The notes under the pieces are model-generated. The model had not been told where the DNA came from. It did no database searches and was given only the letters and a program-made list of their open reading frames with translations. A DNA stretch of 64,000 nucleotides from NCBI RefSeq assembly GCF_004359545.1, contig NZ_SCWB01000002.1:62001-126000 (forward strand). The letters are read 5' to 3'. This document shows positions 15,375 to 24,351 of the stretch, in pieces; positions within the stretch are counted from its first letter, which is position 1; every line of letters begins with the position of its first letter. The translations under genes were made by a program, and so were the position numbers. Source of the stretch: Macrococcus lamae. Lineage in GTDB: Bacteria; Bacillota; Bacilli; Staphylococcales; Staphylococcaceae.

Positions 15375-16367
15375 ATGAATCGTTATGACAGACAGGAAAA
15401 ATTCAATAAAATCGGACAGATGGGTCAGTCGCTAATTGAGTCGAAAAAAGTAGGAATCGTCGGTATGGGAGCACTAGGGACTCATACTGCAAGTACGCTT
15501 GTAAGAGCGGGAGTCAGACAACTGGTTATTATTGACCGTGATTATGTGGAGTTATCCAACTTGCAGCGGCAGACGTTGTTTACTGAGGAGGACGCGCTGC
15601 TATCACTGCCGAAAGTGGTGGCAGCAAAGCGGCAGCTTGAGCAGATTAGATCTGATGTCACGATAGAGACTTATATCGATCACTGCGATTCAGCAGTCCT
15701 GCATGATTATTTCATGACATGTGACGTGCTCATCGATGGTACAGATAACTTTGATACGCGTCAAGTCATTAATGATTTCAGCTATAAAACCGGAATTCCA
15801 TGGATTTACGGAGCGTGTGTTGAAGCGACTTATGCAGCATGTGCTTTTATTCCAGGTACAACACCGTGTTTCAACTGTGCGTTAGGAAGTCTGCCGGTCA
15901 TGAATCGCACTTGCGATACAGTTGGCATCATTGAACCCGCCGTAAGCATGGCGGCGAGCTTTCAGTCGATGTATGCCTTGAAACTGCTGACAGAAGAATT
16001 GTTCGAGTCAAAACTAATATTCGGAGAGGTTTGGAACTATGAACAGACAGCTCTTAAGTTTAGCCGGACAAAAAAGTCAGACTGTCCGACGTGCAGTCTT
16101 CCGATTTTCCCTTATCTTTCTGACCATCAACACGAAACAATGCTCTGCGGCCGGGATACTGTGCAGTTTCGAAAGGTAACTGAGAAGCAGCTGGAACTTG
16201 AACAGTTTTTGAATAACCGGCACATCGAATTTCAGAAGACATCTTATTTTATCCGTTTCTCATTTAACTCTAAGCGTTTCATGTGGTTTCCGGGCGGGCG
16301 TCTGCTCATTCATGATGTCAAGTCCATCAACGAGGCTAAAGTAGTATATCATCAATTATTCGGGTAG
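15375..16367 (+). CDS. moeB: Molybdopterin-synthase adenylyltransferase MoeB (ThiF family)
   Basis: Activates the C-terminal Gly of MoaD by adenylation so that sulfur can be added. The 330-residue E1-like protein shows the nucleotide motif GIVGMGALGTHTASTLVRAG (residues about 28-47), the RQTLF/R-finger region, and VDGTDNFDTR-like IDGTDNFDTRQVIND. The structural zinc is held by paired cysteines (PCFNC near residue 178 and CPTCS near 237). The last 80 residues are a short extra domain that looks too small to be a full rhodanese and lacks the usual active-site loop. The ATG follows GAGGAAG. It is probably co-transcribed with moaB, which starts 8 bases later. Confidence 0.92.
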   Translation: MNRYDRQEKFNKIGQMGQSLIESKKVGIVGMGALGTHTASTLVRAGVRQLVIIDRDYVELSNLQRQTLFTEEDALLSLPKVVAAKRQLEQIRSDVTIETYIDHCDSAVLHDYFMTCDVLIDGTDNFDTRQVINDFSYKTGIPWIYGACVEATYAACAFIPGTTPCFNCALGSLPVMNRTCDTVGIIEPAVSMAASFQSMYALKLLTEELFESKLIFGEVWNYEQTALKFSRTKKSDCPTCSLPIFPYLSDHQHETMLCGRDTVQFRKVTEKQLELEQFLNNRHIEFQKTSYFIRFSFNSKRFMWFPGGRLLIHDVKSINEAKVVYHQLFG

Positions 16368-16375
16368 GTGAAACG

Positions 16376-16861
16376 ATGCATCATCGTACAGACAGAGCTG
16401 TTTCAGCTGGCGTTCTGACTATTAGTGACACACGAACTAAAGAAACTGATAAAGGTGGTCAGGCAGTGATTGACCATCTTAAAAATAACAATATTATCAT
16501 CAAACATTATGACATCGTCATTGATGACGTCACGATTATTCAGCAAGCAGTCACACAGATGTTTCCTGACGTGGATGCAGTCATCACGACCGGAGGTACT
16601 GGCGTCGCTCAGCGTGATGTGACTATTGAAGCAGTCAGACCACTGGTCGATAAAGAGCTGGATGGATTCGGTGAACTGTTCAGATATTTGAGTTTTACAG
16701 AAGACGTCGGAACAAAATCGATGTTATCACGTGCTTTTTGCGGAACTATAGATAACAAAGTCTTATTTTGTATTCCAGGATCAGTCGGTGCAGTTAATCT
16801 TGCAATGAAAAAGCTCATCACTCAGGAAATCTTCCACATTGTGAATGAGCTTAATAAATAA
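16376..16861 (+). CDS. moaB: Molybdenum cofactor biosynthesis protein MoaB (molybdopterin adenylyltransferase)
   Basis: Adenylates molybdopterin before metal insertion by MoeA. The 161-residue length is typical. Signatures: VLTISDTRTKETDKGGQ near residues 13-29, the MPT-binding TTGGTGVAQRDVTIEAV near 71-87, and IPGSVGAVNLAMKKLI near the C-terminus. The gene begins 8 bases after moeB and ends exactly where the reversed moaC ends, leaving no intergenic base and no room for a terminator. Confidence 0.94.
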   Translation: MHHRTDRAVSAGVLTISDTRTKETDKGGQAVIDHLKNNNIIIKHYDIVIDDVTIIQQAVTQMFPDVDAVITTGGTGVAQRDVTIEAVRPLVDKELDGFGELFRYLSFTEDVGTKSMLSRAFCGTIDNKVLFCIPGSVGAVNLAMKKLITQEIFHIVNELNK

Positions 16862-17338
16862 TCAACGGTTAAAATCGCCGTTTTTGCCACCCGATTTATG
16901 GACAAGATAAGTCGGACCGATAATCATTCCTTTATCGACTGCTTTCGTCATATCATAAACTGTCAGGGCAGTGACAGAAGCACCGGTCAGAGCTTCCATT
17001 TCAACTCCAGTTAGTCCTTTAGTCTTAACAGTGCATTCAATATGCAGCACGTATTTTTCACTCTTCTCCCAACGGAAACTGATATCGATGCCGCTCAGTG
17101 CCAGCGGGTGGCACATCGGTATAATACGAGACGTATCCTTTGCGGCCATAATACCTGCTACTTGTGCTACAGCAAGGACGTCTCCTTTACGATTGGACTG
17201 ATTGACGATCTGGTCATATATCACGTCGTTGACTTCGATAGAACTTGCAGCCACAGCAGTGCGAGCAGTTACATTTTTATCGGAAACATCTACCATCCGT
17301 GCATGACCTTCATCGTTAAAATGTGTCAAATGATTCAT
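16862..17338 (-). CDS. moaC: Cyclic pyranopterin monophosphate synthase MoaC
   Basis: Acts after MoaA in the first step of cofactor synthesis, converting the 3',8-cyclo-GTP intermediate to cyclic pyranopterin monophosphate. The 158-residue protein has the catalytic motifs [13 protein letters not shown] (residues about 72-84) and [28 protein letters not shown] (about 110-137), with the conserved Lys and Asp. It is the only cofactor gene in this cluster on the reverse strand. It is divergent from moeA across a short interval with an inverted repeat, and it abuts moaB tail-to-tail. Confidence 0.95.
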   Translation of the reverse strand: MNHLTHFNDEGHARMVDVSDKNVTARTAVAASSIEVNDVIYDQIVNQSNRKGDVLAVAQVAGIMAAKDTSRIIPMCHPLALSGIDISFRWEKSEKYVLHIECTVKTKGLTGVEMEALTGASVTALTVYDMTKAVDKGMIIGPTYLVHKSGGKNGDFNR

Positions 17339-17352
17339 TCACTTCACCCTTT

Positions 17353-17373
17353 CCTTTATAATCAGTATAAAGG
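17353..17373. promoter_or_regulatory. 8-5-8 inverted repeat in the moaC/moeA divergent promoter region
   Basis: CCTTTATA and TATAAAGG are perfect complements around ATCAG. The arms embed TATAAT reading toward moeA and TATACT reading toward moaC, so this could be overlapping divergent -10 elements, a regulator site, or both. Convincing -35 boxes are not seen. Confidence 0.45.
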
Positions 17374-17403
17374 ACCTACGCTAAATGAGAAAGAAGGATG
17401 ACG

Positions 17404-18645
17404 ATGCTTGATAAAAGAACCCCTTTACCTGTCGATGAAGCAATCGCCCGCTGTATGGCACACACACAATCTGCACCTATCATTACAGTACCACTTGCAG
17501 ATAGCCTTAACTTCTATACAGCAGAAGATACAATTGCAACTTATGATATTCCAATGTTCAATAAATCACCTTATGATGGCTATGCAGTGAGAAGTGCAGA
17601 TACAGCAGGAGCCAGTGGAGACAACCGGATCAGTTTCCGTATGATTGACCATATCGGAGCAGGAGCAGTGAGTCGCGAAGCGCTGCAGCAGAATGAAGCG
17701 GTGCGAATCATGACCGGTGCTCCCATCCCGCAAGGCGCAGATGCTGTCGTTATGCTCGAACAGACAGTTGAAACAGCGGAAGGCTTCACTCTTAGAAAAT
17801 CTTTCTCACCAGGCGAAAATATCTCAGTTCAAGGAGAAGAGTGCAGGCAGGGCGAGTTGGTTCTGTCAGCTGGCACGTTGATTACACCAGGTGTACAGGC
17901 AGTACTCGCTACATTTTCATATAGTATGGTTAATGTCAGAAAGAAACCTGACGTCGCACTAATTTCTACAGGTACAGAGTTGACTTCAATTGATGAACCG
18001 TTACTACCCGGGAAAATCCGTAACTCTAACGGTCCGATGATTGCAGGGCAGCTTGCTGATCTTGGTATTAAACCGACGATTTATCAAGTCACAGCAGATG
18101 ACTATGAACATCTGCTTGCTATTATGAGAGAAGCGCTCCAAAGTCATGACATCATTATTACGACAGGCGGTGTATCAGTAGGCGACTACGATTATATGCC
18201 TAAAATATATAATGCATTGAAAGCCGATATCTTGTTCAATAAAGTGGCGATGCGTCCCGGCAGTGTCACGACTGTCGCAGCACTGGGCAGTCAGCTGCTC
18301 TTTGGGCTCTCGGGGAATCCATCAGCATGTTATACGGGGTTTGAGTTGTTTGCTAAACCGGTTATTAAGAAAATGATTGGTGCCTCTCAATGTTATGCAC
18401 CGATTATTGAAGTAAAACTGACAGAAGATTTTCTGAAAGCTAATCCATTTACTCGCTTTATACGTGCAGAACTTGACCTCATCAATCGGACTGTCAGACC
18501 AGCCGGATTCAATAAAAGCAATGCTGTGATTGCGATTGCCAGGAGCAATAGTATGATAATGCTGCCAGGTGGAACGCGAGGATTTAAATCAGGCGATCGA
18601 GTAAAAGTCATTATCACTAGACTGACGGACGTCACGACATGGTAA
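17404..18645 (+). CDS. moeA: Molybdopterin molybdotransferase MoeA
   Basis: Inserts molybdate into adenylated molybdopterin. I choose ATG 17404 over 17398, because AAGAAGG abuts the earlier codon and lies about six bases from the later one; this gives 413 residues. Signatures: PMFNKSPYDGYAVRSADT near residues 47-64, TGAPIPQGADAVVMLEQ near 102-118, GTELTSIDEPLLPGKIRNSNGPMI, the MPT-binding TTGGVSVGDYDYM near 256-268, and GLSGNPSACYTGFE. It heads the run moeA-mobB-moaE-moaD-mobA-moaA, whose genes all overlap or nearly touch. It overlaps mobB by 7 bases. Confidence 0.95.
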   Translation: MLDKRTPLPVDEAIARCMAHTQSAPIITVPLADSLNFYTAEDTIATYDIPMFNKSPYDGYAVRSADTAGASGDNRISFRMIDHIGAGAVSREALQQNEAVRIMTGAPIPQGADAVVMLEQTVETAEGFTLRKSFSPGENISVQGEECRQGELVLSAGTLITPGVQAVLATFSYSMVNVRKKPDVALISTGTELTSIDEPLLPGKIRNSNGPMIAGQLADLGIKPTIYQVTADDYEHLLAIMREALQSHDIIITTGGVSVGDYDYMPKIYNALKADILFNKVAMRPGSVTTVAALGSQLLFGLSGNPSACYTGFELFAKPVIKKMIGASQCYAPIIEVKLTEDFLKANPFTRFIRAELDLINRTVRPAGFNKSNAVIAIARSNSMIMLPGGTRGFKSGDRVKVIITRLTDVTTW

Positions 18646-19106
18646 TCCTTCAGGTCGTCGGCTATAAAAAAAGCGGGAAAACGACTGTGATCAACCAGTT
18701 GATAGGCGCAGCAAAACAGCTTGGATTACAAATAGCAGTGATAAAACATCATGGGGACAATTCAGGCAATGAAATTGATATTCCACTCGAAAGAGATCAT
18801 TTGACTTATATGGCAGGCGGAGCTGATGAAAGTATTATTCAAGGCTATCAGTATATTCATAAGCTGATGACATCCCGTGAACAGACACTAGATGATCTGA
18901 TTAAAGAAGTATCGACCGATCCTGACCTCATCTTAGTGGAAGGATACAAACGGGCAGATTATCCAAAAATTGTTCTCCTACGAAATGAAAGCGATAAAGA
19001 ATTGTCAGGTTTAAAGCATATCATCAAAATAATACATACTGCTGACCTTACTCATATAAATTATACAGAAATCATACAGGGACTGATTAATGATGAAACC
19101 ATTTGA
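18639..19106 (+). CDS. mobB: Molybdopterin-guanine dinucleotide biosynthesis adaptor MobB
   Basis: A GTP-binding helper that is not essential for guanylation but aids MobA. The 155-residue protein begins with a P-loop (VVGYKKSGKTTVINQLI, residues about 5-21), then KHHGDN and a later VEGYKRADYPKIVLLR, all standard for MobB. It starts inside the last codons of moeA and ends inside moaE, so translation is coupled on both sides. Confidence 0.93.
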   Translation: MVILQVVGYKKSGKTTVINQLIGAAKQLGLQIAVIKHHGDNSGNEIDIPLERDHLTYMAGGADESIIQGYQYIHKLMTSREQTLDDLIKEVSTDPDLILVEGYKRADYPKIVLLRNESDKELSGLKHIIKIIHTADLTHINYTEIIQGLINDETI

Positions 19107-19542
19107 AGTAGTAACAACTCCGCTTGAACCGGAAACTTATAGGAAATATACCGTTAATCCAAACCAGGGAGCAGTATGTGTCTTTACGGGTATCGTTCGT
19201 GAATGGACAAAAGGGGTAAAGACAGAGTATCTTGAGTATGAAGGATATATTCCTATGGCTGAGAAGAAACTGGAACAGATAGGTGAAGAAATCAGTGAGA
19301 AGTGGCCTGGTACTGTAACAGCAATTGCTCATAGATTAGGTATTTTACAGATTTCAGATATAGCAGTCGTTATTGCTGTCTCTTCACCACACCGGAAAGA
19401 CAGTTATGCAGCAAATGAATACGCCATCGAACGTATTAAGGAAATTGTCCCTATTTGGAAGAAGGAAATATGGAAAGACGGCGAACAATGGATAGGTGGA
19501 CAAAAAGGCGGCCATTCATCATATAAGGAGGACCATTCATGA
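19090..19542 (+). CDS. moaE: Molybdopterin synthase catalytic subunit MoaE
   Basis: Large subunit of molybdopterin synthase. It uses the thiocarboxylate of MoaD to add two sulfurs to cyclic pyranopterin monophosphate. The 150-residue protein contains GAVCVFTGIVREWTKGVKTEYLEYEGY (residues about 21-47), AIAHRLGILQISDIAVVIAVSSPHRKDSY and the C-terminal PIWKKEIWKDGEQWIGG, with the active-site Lys residues. Two start codons in a row (19090 and 19093) are possible. It overlaps both neighbours. Confidence 0.95.
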   Translation: MMKPFEVVTTPLEPETYRKYTVNPNQGAVCVFTGIVREWTKGVKTEYLEYEGYIPMAEKKLEQIGEEISEKWPGTVTAIAHRLGILQISDIAVVIAVSSPHRKDSYAANEYAIERIKEIVPIWKKEIWKDGEQWIGGQKGGHSSYKEDHS

Positions 19543-19772
19543 AAGTACTCTATTTTGCACACATTAAAGAACTGGTCAACCGTGATCAGGACAACTTTTC
19601 TTTTGGCAATGAACTGACAGTAGATGAATTCAGAAAGCATTTAAATGAAACGTATCCTTTTCTGCAAGGAGAGAAGTTTCAGATTGCAGTGAATGAAGAA
19701 GTCGTCAATGATTCAGAGACTATTACCAATCAGGATGTTGTGGCATTGATTCCACCGGTGAGTGGTGGTTGA
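19539..19772 (+). CDS. moaD: Molybdopterin synthase sulfur carrier subunit MoaD
   Basis: A ubiquitin-fold sulfur carrier of 77 residues ending in the diagnostic Gly-Gly ([10 protein letters not shown]), which MoeB adenylates and which then carries the thiocarboxylate to MoaE. Its beta-grasp pattern begins with KVLYFAHIKELVNRDQD. The start has AAGGAGG upstream and overlaps the end of moaE by 4 bases (ATGA). Its stop overlaps the TTG start of mobA. Confidence 0.95.
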   Translation: MKVLYFAHIKELVNRDQDNFSFGNELTVDEFRKHLNETYPFLQGEKFQIAVNEEVVNDSETITNQDVVALIPPVSGG

Positions 19773-20359
19773 TAGGTATTATATTAGCTGGAGGAGAATC
19801 ACGAAGGTTCGGTAGTCAGAAAGCCTTCCACAAACTTGACGGACAGCCGTTTTATCGACGAATAGCACGAGTGATGGAAGCGAGTGAACAATTCAGCCGC
19901 ATCGTCATCAGTTCTAATACAACAATTGCTGACCATTTTGAAGGATATCCTGTCATTATTGATCATGACTGTTATATAAATCATGGTCCATTAGCAGGTA
20001 TATATGCTGTGATGGAAACGTGTCCTGCTGATGCCTATATGGTTATCTCAGTGGACACCCCCTATATCACTACAGCCGCAATCAATGTTCTAGCAGGAGA
20101 ATATAAGGGGAATCTGACGGTATATAAGGACAATATACAGATCCACGGGACAATTGGAATATATCCGAATGATTTAAAACCGACGATACATCGGCTGCTT
20201 GATGAGAAGAGGCTTGCCATACGAAACTTATTTACTGAAGACACTAAGTATGTCAATGTGACTCAAGTACCGGGTAACTGGTATGCGAACATTAATACGC
20301 CGGGAGATCTGGCTGCAAAGAAAGCAGGCGAACTTGATGACCGCACAAATAACAGATAA
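19769..20359 (+). CDS. mobA: Molybdenum cofactor guanylyltransferase MobA
   Basis: Attaches GMP to molybdopterin to form the guanine dinucleotide cofactor. The 196-residue protein starts at a TTG that overlaps the moaD stop. The nucleotidyltransferase signature [16 protein letters not shown] (residues about 4-19) is followed by [22 protein letters not shown] (metal-binding Asp) and a late NINTPGDL. It overlaps the start of moaA by 23 bases. Confidence 0.93.
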   Translation: MIGIILAGGESRRFGSQKAFHKLDGQPFYRRIARVMEASEQFSRIVISSNTTIADHFEGYPVIIDHDCYINHGPLAGIYAVMETCPADAYMVISVDTPYITTAAINVLAGEYKGNLTVYKDNIQIHGTIGIYPNDLKPTIHRLLDEKRLAIRNLFTEDTKYVNVTQVPGNWYANINTPGDLAAKKAGELDDRTNNR

Positions 20360-21350
20360 ACTAGGGCGGCCAATCCGGGATCTTCGGATTTCTGTCACTG
20401 ACCGTTGTAACTTCAGATGCGCTTATTGTATGCCGAAAGAAATTTTCGGAGATGATTTTCTGTTTTTAGCGAAGGATGAATTGCTGACATTTGAGGAACT
20501 GATTAGAATTGCTGACCAATATGCGCAGCTTGGTGTAAAGAAAATCAGAATTACGGGCGGGGAACCGCTGTTAAGACGTGACTTGCCGCAATTGATCAAA
20601 GCGTTAAATGATATTCCGGGGATTGAAGACATCGGGATGACTACGAATGGATTGCTGCTGAAAAAACATGGACAGGCATTATACAATGCCGGGCTGAGAC
20701 GATTGAATATCAGCCTTGACGCGCTGGATCATGTATTTGAAGAAGTGAATGGCCGCGGCGTAAAAGCAGATGCTATTATTGAGCAGATTGACTACGCGAA
20801 ACGTCTGGGTTTTCAAATTAAAGTCAATATGGTCGTCCAAAAAGGCATGAATGATCATCAACTGCTGGCAATGACAGAATATTTCAAAGAACAGCAGATA
20901 ACGCTAAGATTTATTGAATTTATGGATGTGGGTAATGACAATGGCTGGAACTTTGATCAAGTAGTCACAAAGTCAGAAATGATTCAATTGATAGAGCAGC
21001 ATTACATAATTAAACCAGTATTGCCAAAATATTTTGGTGAAGTAGCTAAGTACTACGAACATGATAACGGCACAAAAATTGGCTTTATCACTAGTGTATC
21101 AGAATCATTCTGCTCCAGCTGCACGAGGGTCAGATTAAGTTCTGACGGTAAAATTTACGGCTGTTTATTTGCGGGCAGTGGTTTTGATTTGAAATCGTTT
21201 GTTCGTCAAGGTGTTACTGATGAAGAACTGAAATCGCAGATTATTAAAATCTGGCAAGAGAGAGACGACCGTTATTCAGATGAAAGAACGGCTGAAACAG
21301 TGAATAATAGACAACGGAAAAAAATAAATATGAATTATATCGGAGGCTGA
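20337..21350 (+). CDS. moaA: GTP 3',8-cyclase MoaA (radical SAM)
   Basis: First enzyme of molybdenum-cofactor synthesis. It uses two Fe4S4 clusters and S-adenosylmethionine to rearrange GTP. I take the ATG at 20337 (337 residues), because an earlier in-frame ATG would add 18 atypical residues deep within mobA. The N-terminal cluster motif is CNFRCAYC (Cys24, 28, 31). [12 protein letters not shown] follows, and the C-terminal cluster is [18 protein letters not shown]. The protein ends in Gly-Gly after MNYI, as MoaA should. It is the last gene of the operon. Confidence 0.95.
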   Translation: MTAQITDKLGRPIRDLRISVTDRCNFRCAYCMPKEIFGDDFLFLAKDELLTFEELIRIADQYAQLGVKKIRITGGEPLLRRDLPQLIKALNDIPGIEDIGMTTNGLLLKKHGQALYNAGLRRLNISLDALDHVFEEVNGRGVKADAIIEQIDYAKRLGFQIKVNMVVQKGMNDHQLLAMTEYFKEQQITLRFIEFMDVGNDNGWNFDQVVTKSEMIQLIEQHYIIKPVLPKYFGEVAKYYEHDNGTKIGFITSVSESFCSSCTRVRLSSDGKIYGCLFAGSGFDLKSFVRQGVTDEELKSQIIKIWQERDDRYSDERTAETVNNRQRKKINMNYIGG

Positions 21351-21362
21351 TGCCTCTTTTTT
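21342..21362 (+). terminator. Weak intrinsic terminator after moaA
   Basis: GAGGC and GCCTC arms with a 4-base loop are followed by seven Ts. The stem overlaps the moaA stop codon. Confidence 0.55.
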
Positions 21363-21596
21363 ATTATCTTAATATACAGAAAAATAAAAGAATATGTTTA
21401 TTTCATACATTGACCATATAAAATTATTATATACTGATAATATTAATAAAAATACTGTTAAATATACTATTAAACGCCACTGTTATTATTGAGAAAATCG
21501 GGTATAATGAAATTATGACTAGATACTATTAACAAATAATAATTATCAATTCATGGTAGTTTAACGGTTTCATATATTAATTTTTAGAGGTGACCA
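21363..21596 (+). other. AT-rich intergenic leader of the desaturase gene
   Basis: About 230 bases of very AT-rich sequence without a credible gene. A TATAAT at 21503-21508 is the best promoter element, though its -35 is poor. It would leave a 5' leader of roughly 85 bases before the GAGGTGA ribosome site. I see no clear operator. Confidence 0.4.
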
Positions 21597-22598
21597 ATGG
21601 ATAGAGATAAGAAATTACAGTTAAGAAAGTCAGTCAAGCCGTTTGAAAAATCAGAATTACAAATTAGTGTCATGCAGATCATTAATACTTTGGTTCCATA
21701 CATTCTTCTGATTGTTACAGGATTCATTGTATACGAGATCTCACCGTGGCTGTCTATCTTATGTGGAACAGTCGGTGCATTTTTCCTCATCAGAAGTTTC
21801 ATTATCTTCCACGACTGTTGTCATGGTTCTTTTTTCAAAGATAAGAAAGCAAATAAAATTCTCGGTAATATTTCAGGATTTCTGACATTATTTCCTTATG
21901 AAAAGTGGCGTCGTGAGCATATTACCCATCATGCAACAAGTGGTAATCTCGACAAAAAAGGAACAGGCGATATCTGGATGATGACCATTGAAGAATATAG
22001 AGAAGCAACGCCGATGCAGCGTTTTATCTACCGTGCTTACAGACACCCGTTCGTCATGTTTGTGCTTGGACCGATTTATCTGCTCTTTATTTCTAATCGT
22101 ATGAATGCGAAGGGCGCAAAAGCGAAAGAACGTAATAACACATATATTCATAATATTGCTGTTATTGTAGTATATGGTCTGCTTATCTATCTGCTTGGAC
22201 CTGGGCGTTTCTTCAGCGTGATGGCTCCAGTATTATTTGTAGGTGGATTATTAGGGATTTGGCTGTTCTATATTCAGCATACATTTGAAGACTCTTATTT
22301 TGAGGACGAAACACAGTGGGATTATGTTAAAGCAGCTGTAGAAGGAAGTTCTTACTACCGTCTGCCAAAATTATTCCAGTGGCTGACAGGAAACATTGGT
22401 TTCCACCATGTACATCATTTAAGTCCGAGAATTCCAAATTATCTTCTTGAACAGGCACATAATGAAACACCGCCGTTACATCATGCAACGACAATCGGTA
22501 TAAGAGAAAGTCTGAAATCATTAAAGTACAAATTATATGATGAAGAAAATAAAGGATTTATTACATTCAGCGAATTCAATAGACGATTCGCAAAATAG
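21597..22598 (+). CDS. Membrane fatty acid desaturase
   Basis: A 333-residue integral membrane di-iron desaturase that introduces a double bond into membrane-lipid acyl chains. The three histidine clusters are present: HDCCHGS near residues 65-71, HITHHATSG near 103-111, and HHVHHLSPR near 274-282. Several hydrophobic segments flank them. This matches Bacillus Des-type acyl-lipid desaturases, which respond to cold through DesKR; no such pair is in the window. The ATG follows GAGGTGA. It is a single gene ending at a strong terminator. The position of the double bond cannot be told from sequence. Confidence 0.9.
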   Translation: MDRDKKLQLRKSVKPFEKSELQISVMQIINTLVPYILLIVTGFIVYEISPWLSILCGTVGAFFLIRSFIIFHDCCHGSFFKDKKANKILGNISGFLTLFPYEKWRREHITHHATSGNLDKKGTGDIWMMTIEEYREATPMQRFIYRAYRHPFVMFVLGPIYLLFISNRMNAKGAKAKERNNTYIHNIAVIVVYGLLIYLLGPGRFFSVMAPVLFVGGLLGIWLFYIQHTFEDSYFEDETQWDYVKAAVEGSSYYRLPKLFQWLTGNIGFHHVHHLSPRIPNYLLEQAHNETPPLHHATTIGIRESLKSLKYKLYDEENKGFITFSEFNRRFAK

Positions 22599-22601
22599 CA
22601 G

Positions 22602-22635
22602 AAAGCACATCTTATCGATAAAGATGTGCTTTTTT
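22602..22635. terminator. Bidirectional intrinsic terminator
   Basis: Perfect 12-base arms AAAGCACATCTT and AAGATGTGCTTT around a 7-base loop with a T-run, between the convergent desaturase and MFS genes. Confidence 0.9.
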
Positions 22636-23796
22636 TCCGTGTAAAAATATATATGCAATTAAGCCGATCACTACAACAAAACTCATTACACCATAAAGGC
22701 CGTGCATACCTGTCGTAGGAATAACTGCTCCGAGAACGTAAGGCCCAAAGCCAAGAGCAAAATCAAGACAGATGAAGAATGTTGAGGTCGCAAGGCCGAT
22801 TTTATGAGGTTCCGTGACTTTGACCGCTGTCGCCTGAGCAATAGACTGGAAGTTACCATAACCAAAACCGATGAACACCGCGCTGATCCATAACAGCAAG
22901 GCATTATGTGTGATGCTGAGCAGTGCAAGCCCAATGATGAAACTTATGAATGAAGGAATCATCACAACGTTAGTTCCCTTAGTATCCATCATTCGACCAG
23001 TGATTGGACGGGAAATCAGGACAGTGATGGCATAAACAAGGAAAAAGAAACTTCCTGCTGTGACTAAGTTGTTCTCTTTAGTAAAAAAGGAGATAAAACT
23101 CAAAACGCTGGAATAGGCGGTACACGTGATTAATACAACAATACCGATAGGAAGTGCATTCTTATCGATAAAGTCACCGAGATGAAATCCTTTCGGCATA
23201 TTGGATTTTACAGGTTCAATATGCGGTGCAATTTTAATCAAAGGAATAAAACTCAGCGCTACTACTGCAATAATAAAACAGATGATAAATAGCTGCTGAT
23301 AGGTAATGAACTGCAGCAGAAACATTCCCAGAAATGGTCCTATTGCTGTAGATAATACAGTACTCATACTGAAATAGCTGATTCCTTCGCCACGGCGGTC
23401 GACAGGTGTGATAAATGCAGCGATAGTCCCAGTTGCCGTAGAAGCGATACCACTGCCGATACCGTTTAAAAATCTAGCTGCGAGTAATAAAGGCAGATTG
23501 GATGACAGAAAATATAGGGCGGTTGTTGCAGTGAAGATGATTCCTCCAATGACAAGAATCTTCTTCTGACCTAGAATATCGATATATTTTCCCGCCCAGA
23601 AGCGACCAAATAAACTGCCGACAATGAAAATGCCTGATACAAGACCGGCCAGACTTGTTGATACATGATATTCTGAGACGGCGTATCCTCCGATAGTTAC
23701 CAGTAGTAAATACATGGATAGCATTATGATGAAGTTAGTTAAAGAGACTAATATAAAGTTTTTTGTCCATAATGGTTCATTAATCTGTTTGTCCAA
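22612..23796 (-). CDS. MFS transporter controlled by the adjacent MarR protein
   Basis: A 12-helix major facilitator exporter. I choose the TTG at 23796 (MDKQINEPLW; 394 residues), since AGGAGGG lies seven bases before it. The longer reading frame would begin within the regulator gene without a ribosome site. The inter-helix 2-3 motif GRFWAGKYIDILGQKK (residues about 59-74) and RFLNGIGSGIASTATGTIAAFITP are typical of the drug:H+ antiporter branch. It overlaps the stop of the marR-type gene by 17 bases and so is coupled to it. The substrate is unknown; such pairs usually answer to a toxic small molecule. Confidence 0.87.
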   Translation of the reverse strand: MDKQINEPLWTKNFILVSLTNFIIMLSMYLLLVTIGGYAVSEYHVSTSLAGLVSGIFIVGSLFGRFWAGKYIDILGQKKILVIGGIIFTATTALYFLSSNLPLLLAARFLNGIGSGIASTATGTIAAFITPVDRRGEGISYFSMSTVLSTAIGPFLGMFLLQFITYQQLFIICFIIAVVALSFIPLIKIAPHIEPVKSNMPKGFHLGDFIDKNALPIGIVVLITCTAYSSVLSFISFFTKENNLVTAGSFFFLVYAITVLISRPITGRMMDTKGTNVVMIPSFISFIIGLALLSITHNALLLWISAVFIGFGYGNFQSIAQATAVKVTEPHKIGLATSTFFICLDFALGFGPYVLGAVIPTTGMHGLYGVMSFVVVIGLIAYIFLHGKKAHLYR

Positions 23797-24223
23797 AACG
23801 GTCGTCCCTCCTATTCTTATAATATTGAGTAATGCTGACAAGCTGTTCTGTCAGTTCTTCAACCGGCACGTTGATATTCGACAGAGATTTTTGCTGTGTG
23901 CTTGAGACCTGCTGCTGTATATCTTCGTAAATGGTATTTCCGTGAGGGGTTAGAGAAAGTATTTTCTCGCGTTTATCTTTACCTTCAGCTGTTTGAATAA
24001 GGTTAAGTTCTACTAAGCGGTGGATAATTTTAGTCGCTGTCGGTTTTTCAATAGCCCGGATCTTTGCAACTTCAACCAGTGTTGTAGGAGCAGTCTGAGC
24101 AATAGTTTTAAAGATAAACCACTGAGCAGAAGATAACTGGTAGTGATTTACGATCTTGTCCATTTCGCTGACATAAGTACGCCTTAAGTCAAGGAGGACC
24201 TCAAAAAATAACTGGGTTTTCAT
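23780..24223 (-). CDS. MarR family transcriptional regulator
   Basis: A 147-residue winged-helix repressor starting at the ATG at 24223 (MKTQLFFEV), with GGAGG five bases upstream. The DNA-binding region reads APTTLVEVAKIRAIEKPTATKIIHRLVELNLIQTAEGKDKREKILSLTPHG, with the wing at KDKREK. MarR proteins bind as dimers to palindromes and let go on ligand binding or oxidation; there are no cysteines in the visible wing region. A perfect 12-5-12 palindrome lies over its ribosome site and upstream region, so autoregulation of this gene and the MFS pump is very likely. Confidence 0.9.
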   Translation of the reverse strand: MKTQLFFEVLLDLRRTYVSEMDKIVNHYQLSSAQWFIFKTIAQTAPTTLVEVAKIRAIEKPTATKIIHRLVELNLIQTAEGKDKREKILSLTPHGNTIYEDIQQQVSSTQQKSLSNINVPVEELTEQLVSITQYYKNRRDDRFGQTD

Positions 24224-24234
24224 ATTAACCTCCA

Positions 24235-24263
24235 ATATAGTTAGTTAGCAAAACTAACTATAT
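24235..24263. promoter_or_regulatory. Probable MarR operator, perfect 12-5-12 inverted repeat
   Basis: ATATAGTTAGTT (24235-24246) and AACTAACTATAT (24252-24263) are exact complements around AGCAA. The site begins 12 bases upstream of the regulator's ATG, covering part of the ribosome-binding region. The half-site TAGTTAG is the kind bound by MarR dimers. Confidence 0.82.
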
Positions 24264-24301
24264 CATTTGCAGAATTTAATTTCAACTGAAATTTTATGAA
24301 T

Positions 24302-24333
24302 AAAAAAACGCCTGGGCATTTGCCCCGACGTTT
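24302..24333 (-). terminator. Intrinsic terminator of the aldehyde dehydrogenase gene
   Basis: On the reverse strand AAACGTCGGGGC pairs imperfectly with GCCCAGGCGTTT around a short loop, followed by seven Ts. Confidence 0.75.
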
Positions 24334-24351
24334 CCTATCCATTGAATATTA

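Noticed and set aside
21400..21596. Possible regulatory RNA in the AT-rich leader of the desaturase gene
   Set aside because: No stable stem, T-run or recognised riboswitch motif is seen; base composition alone explains the pattern.
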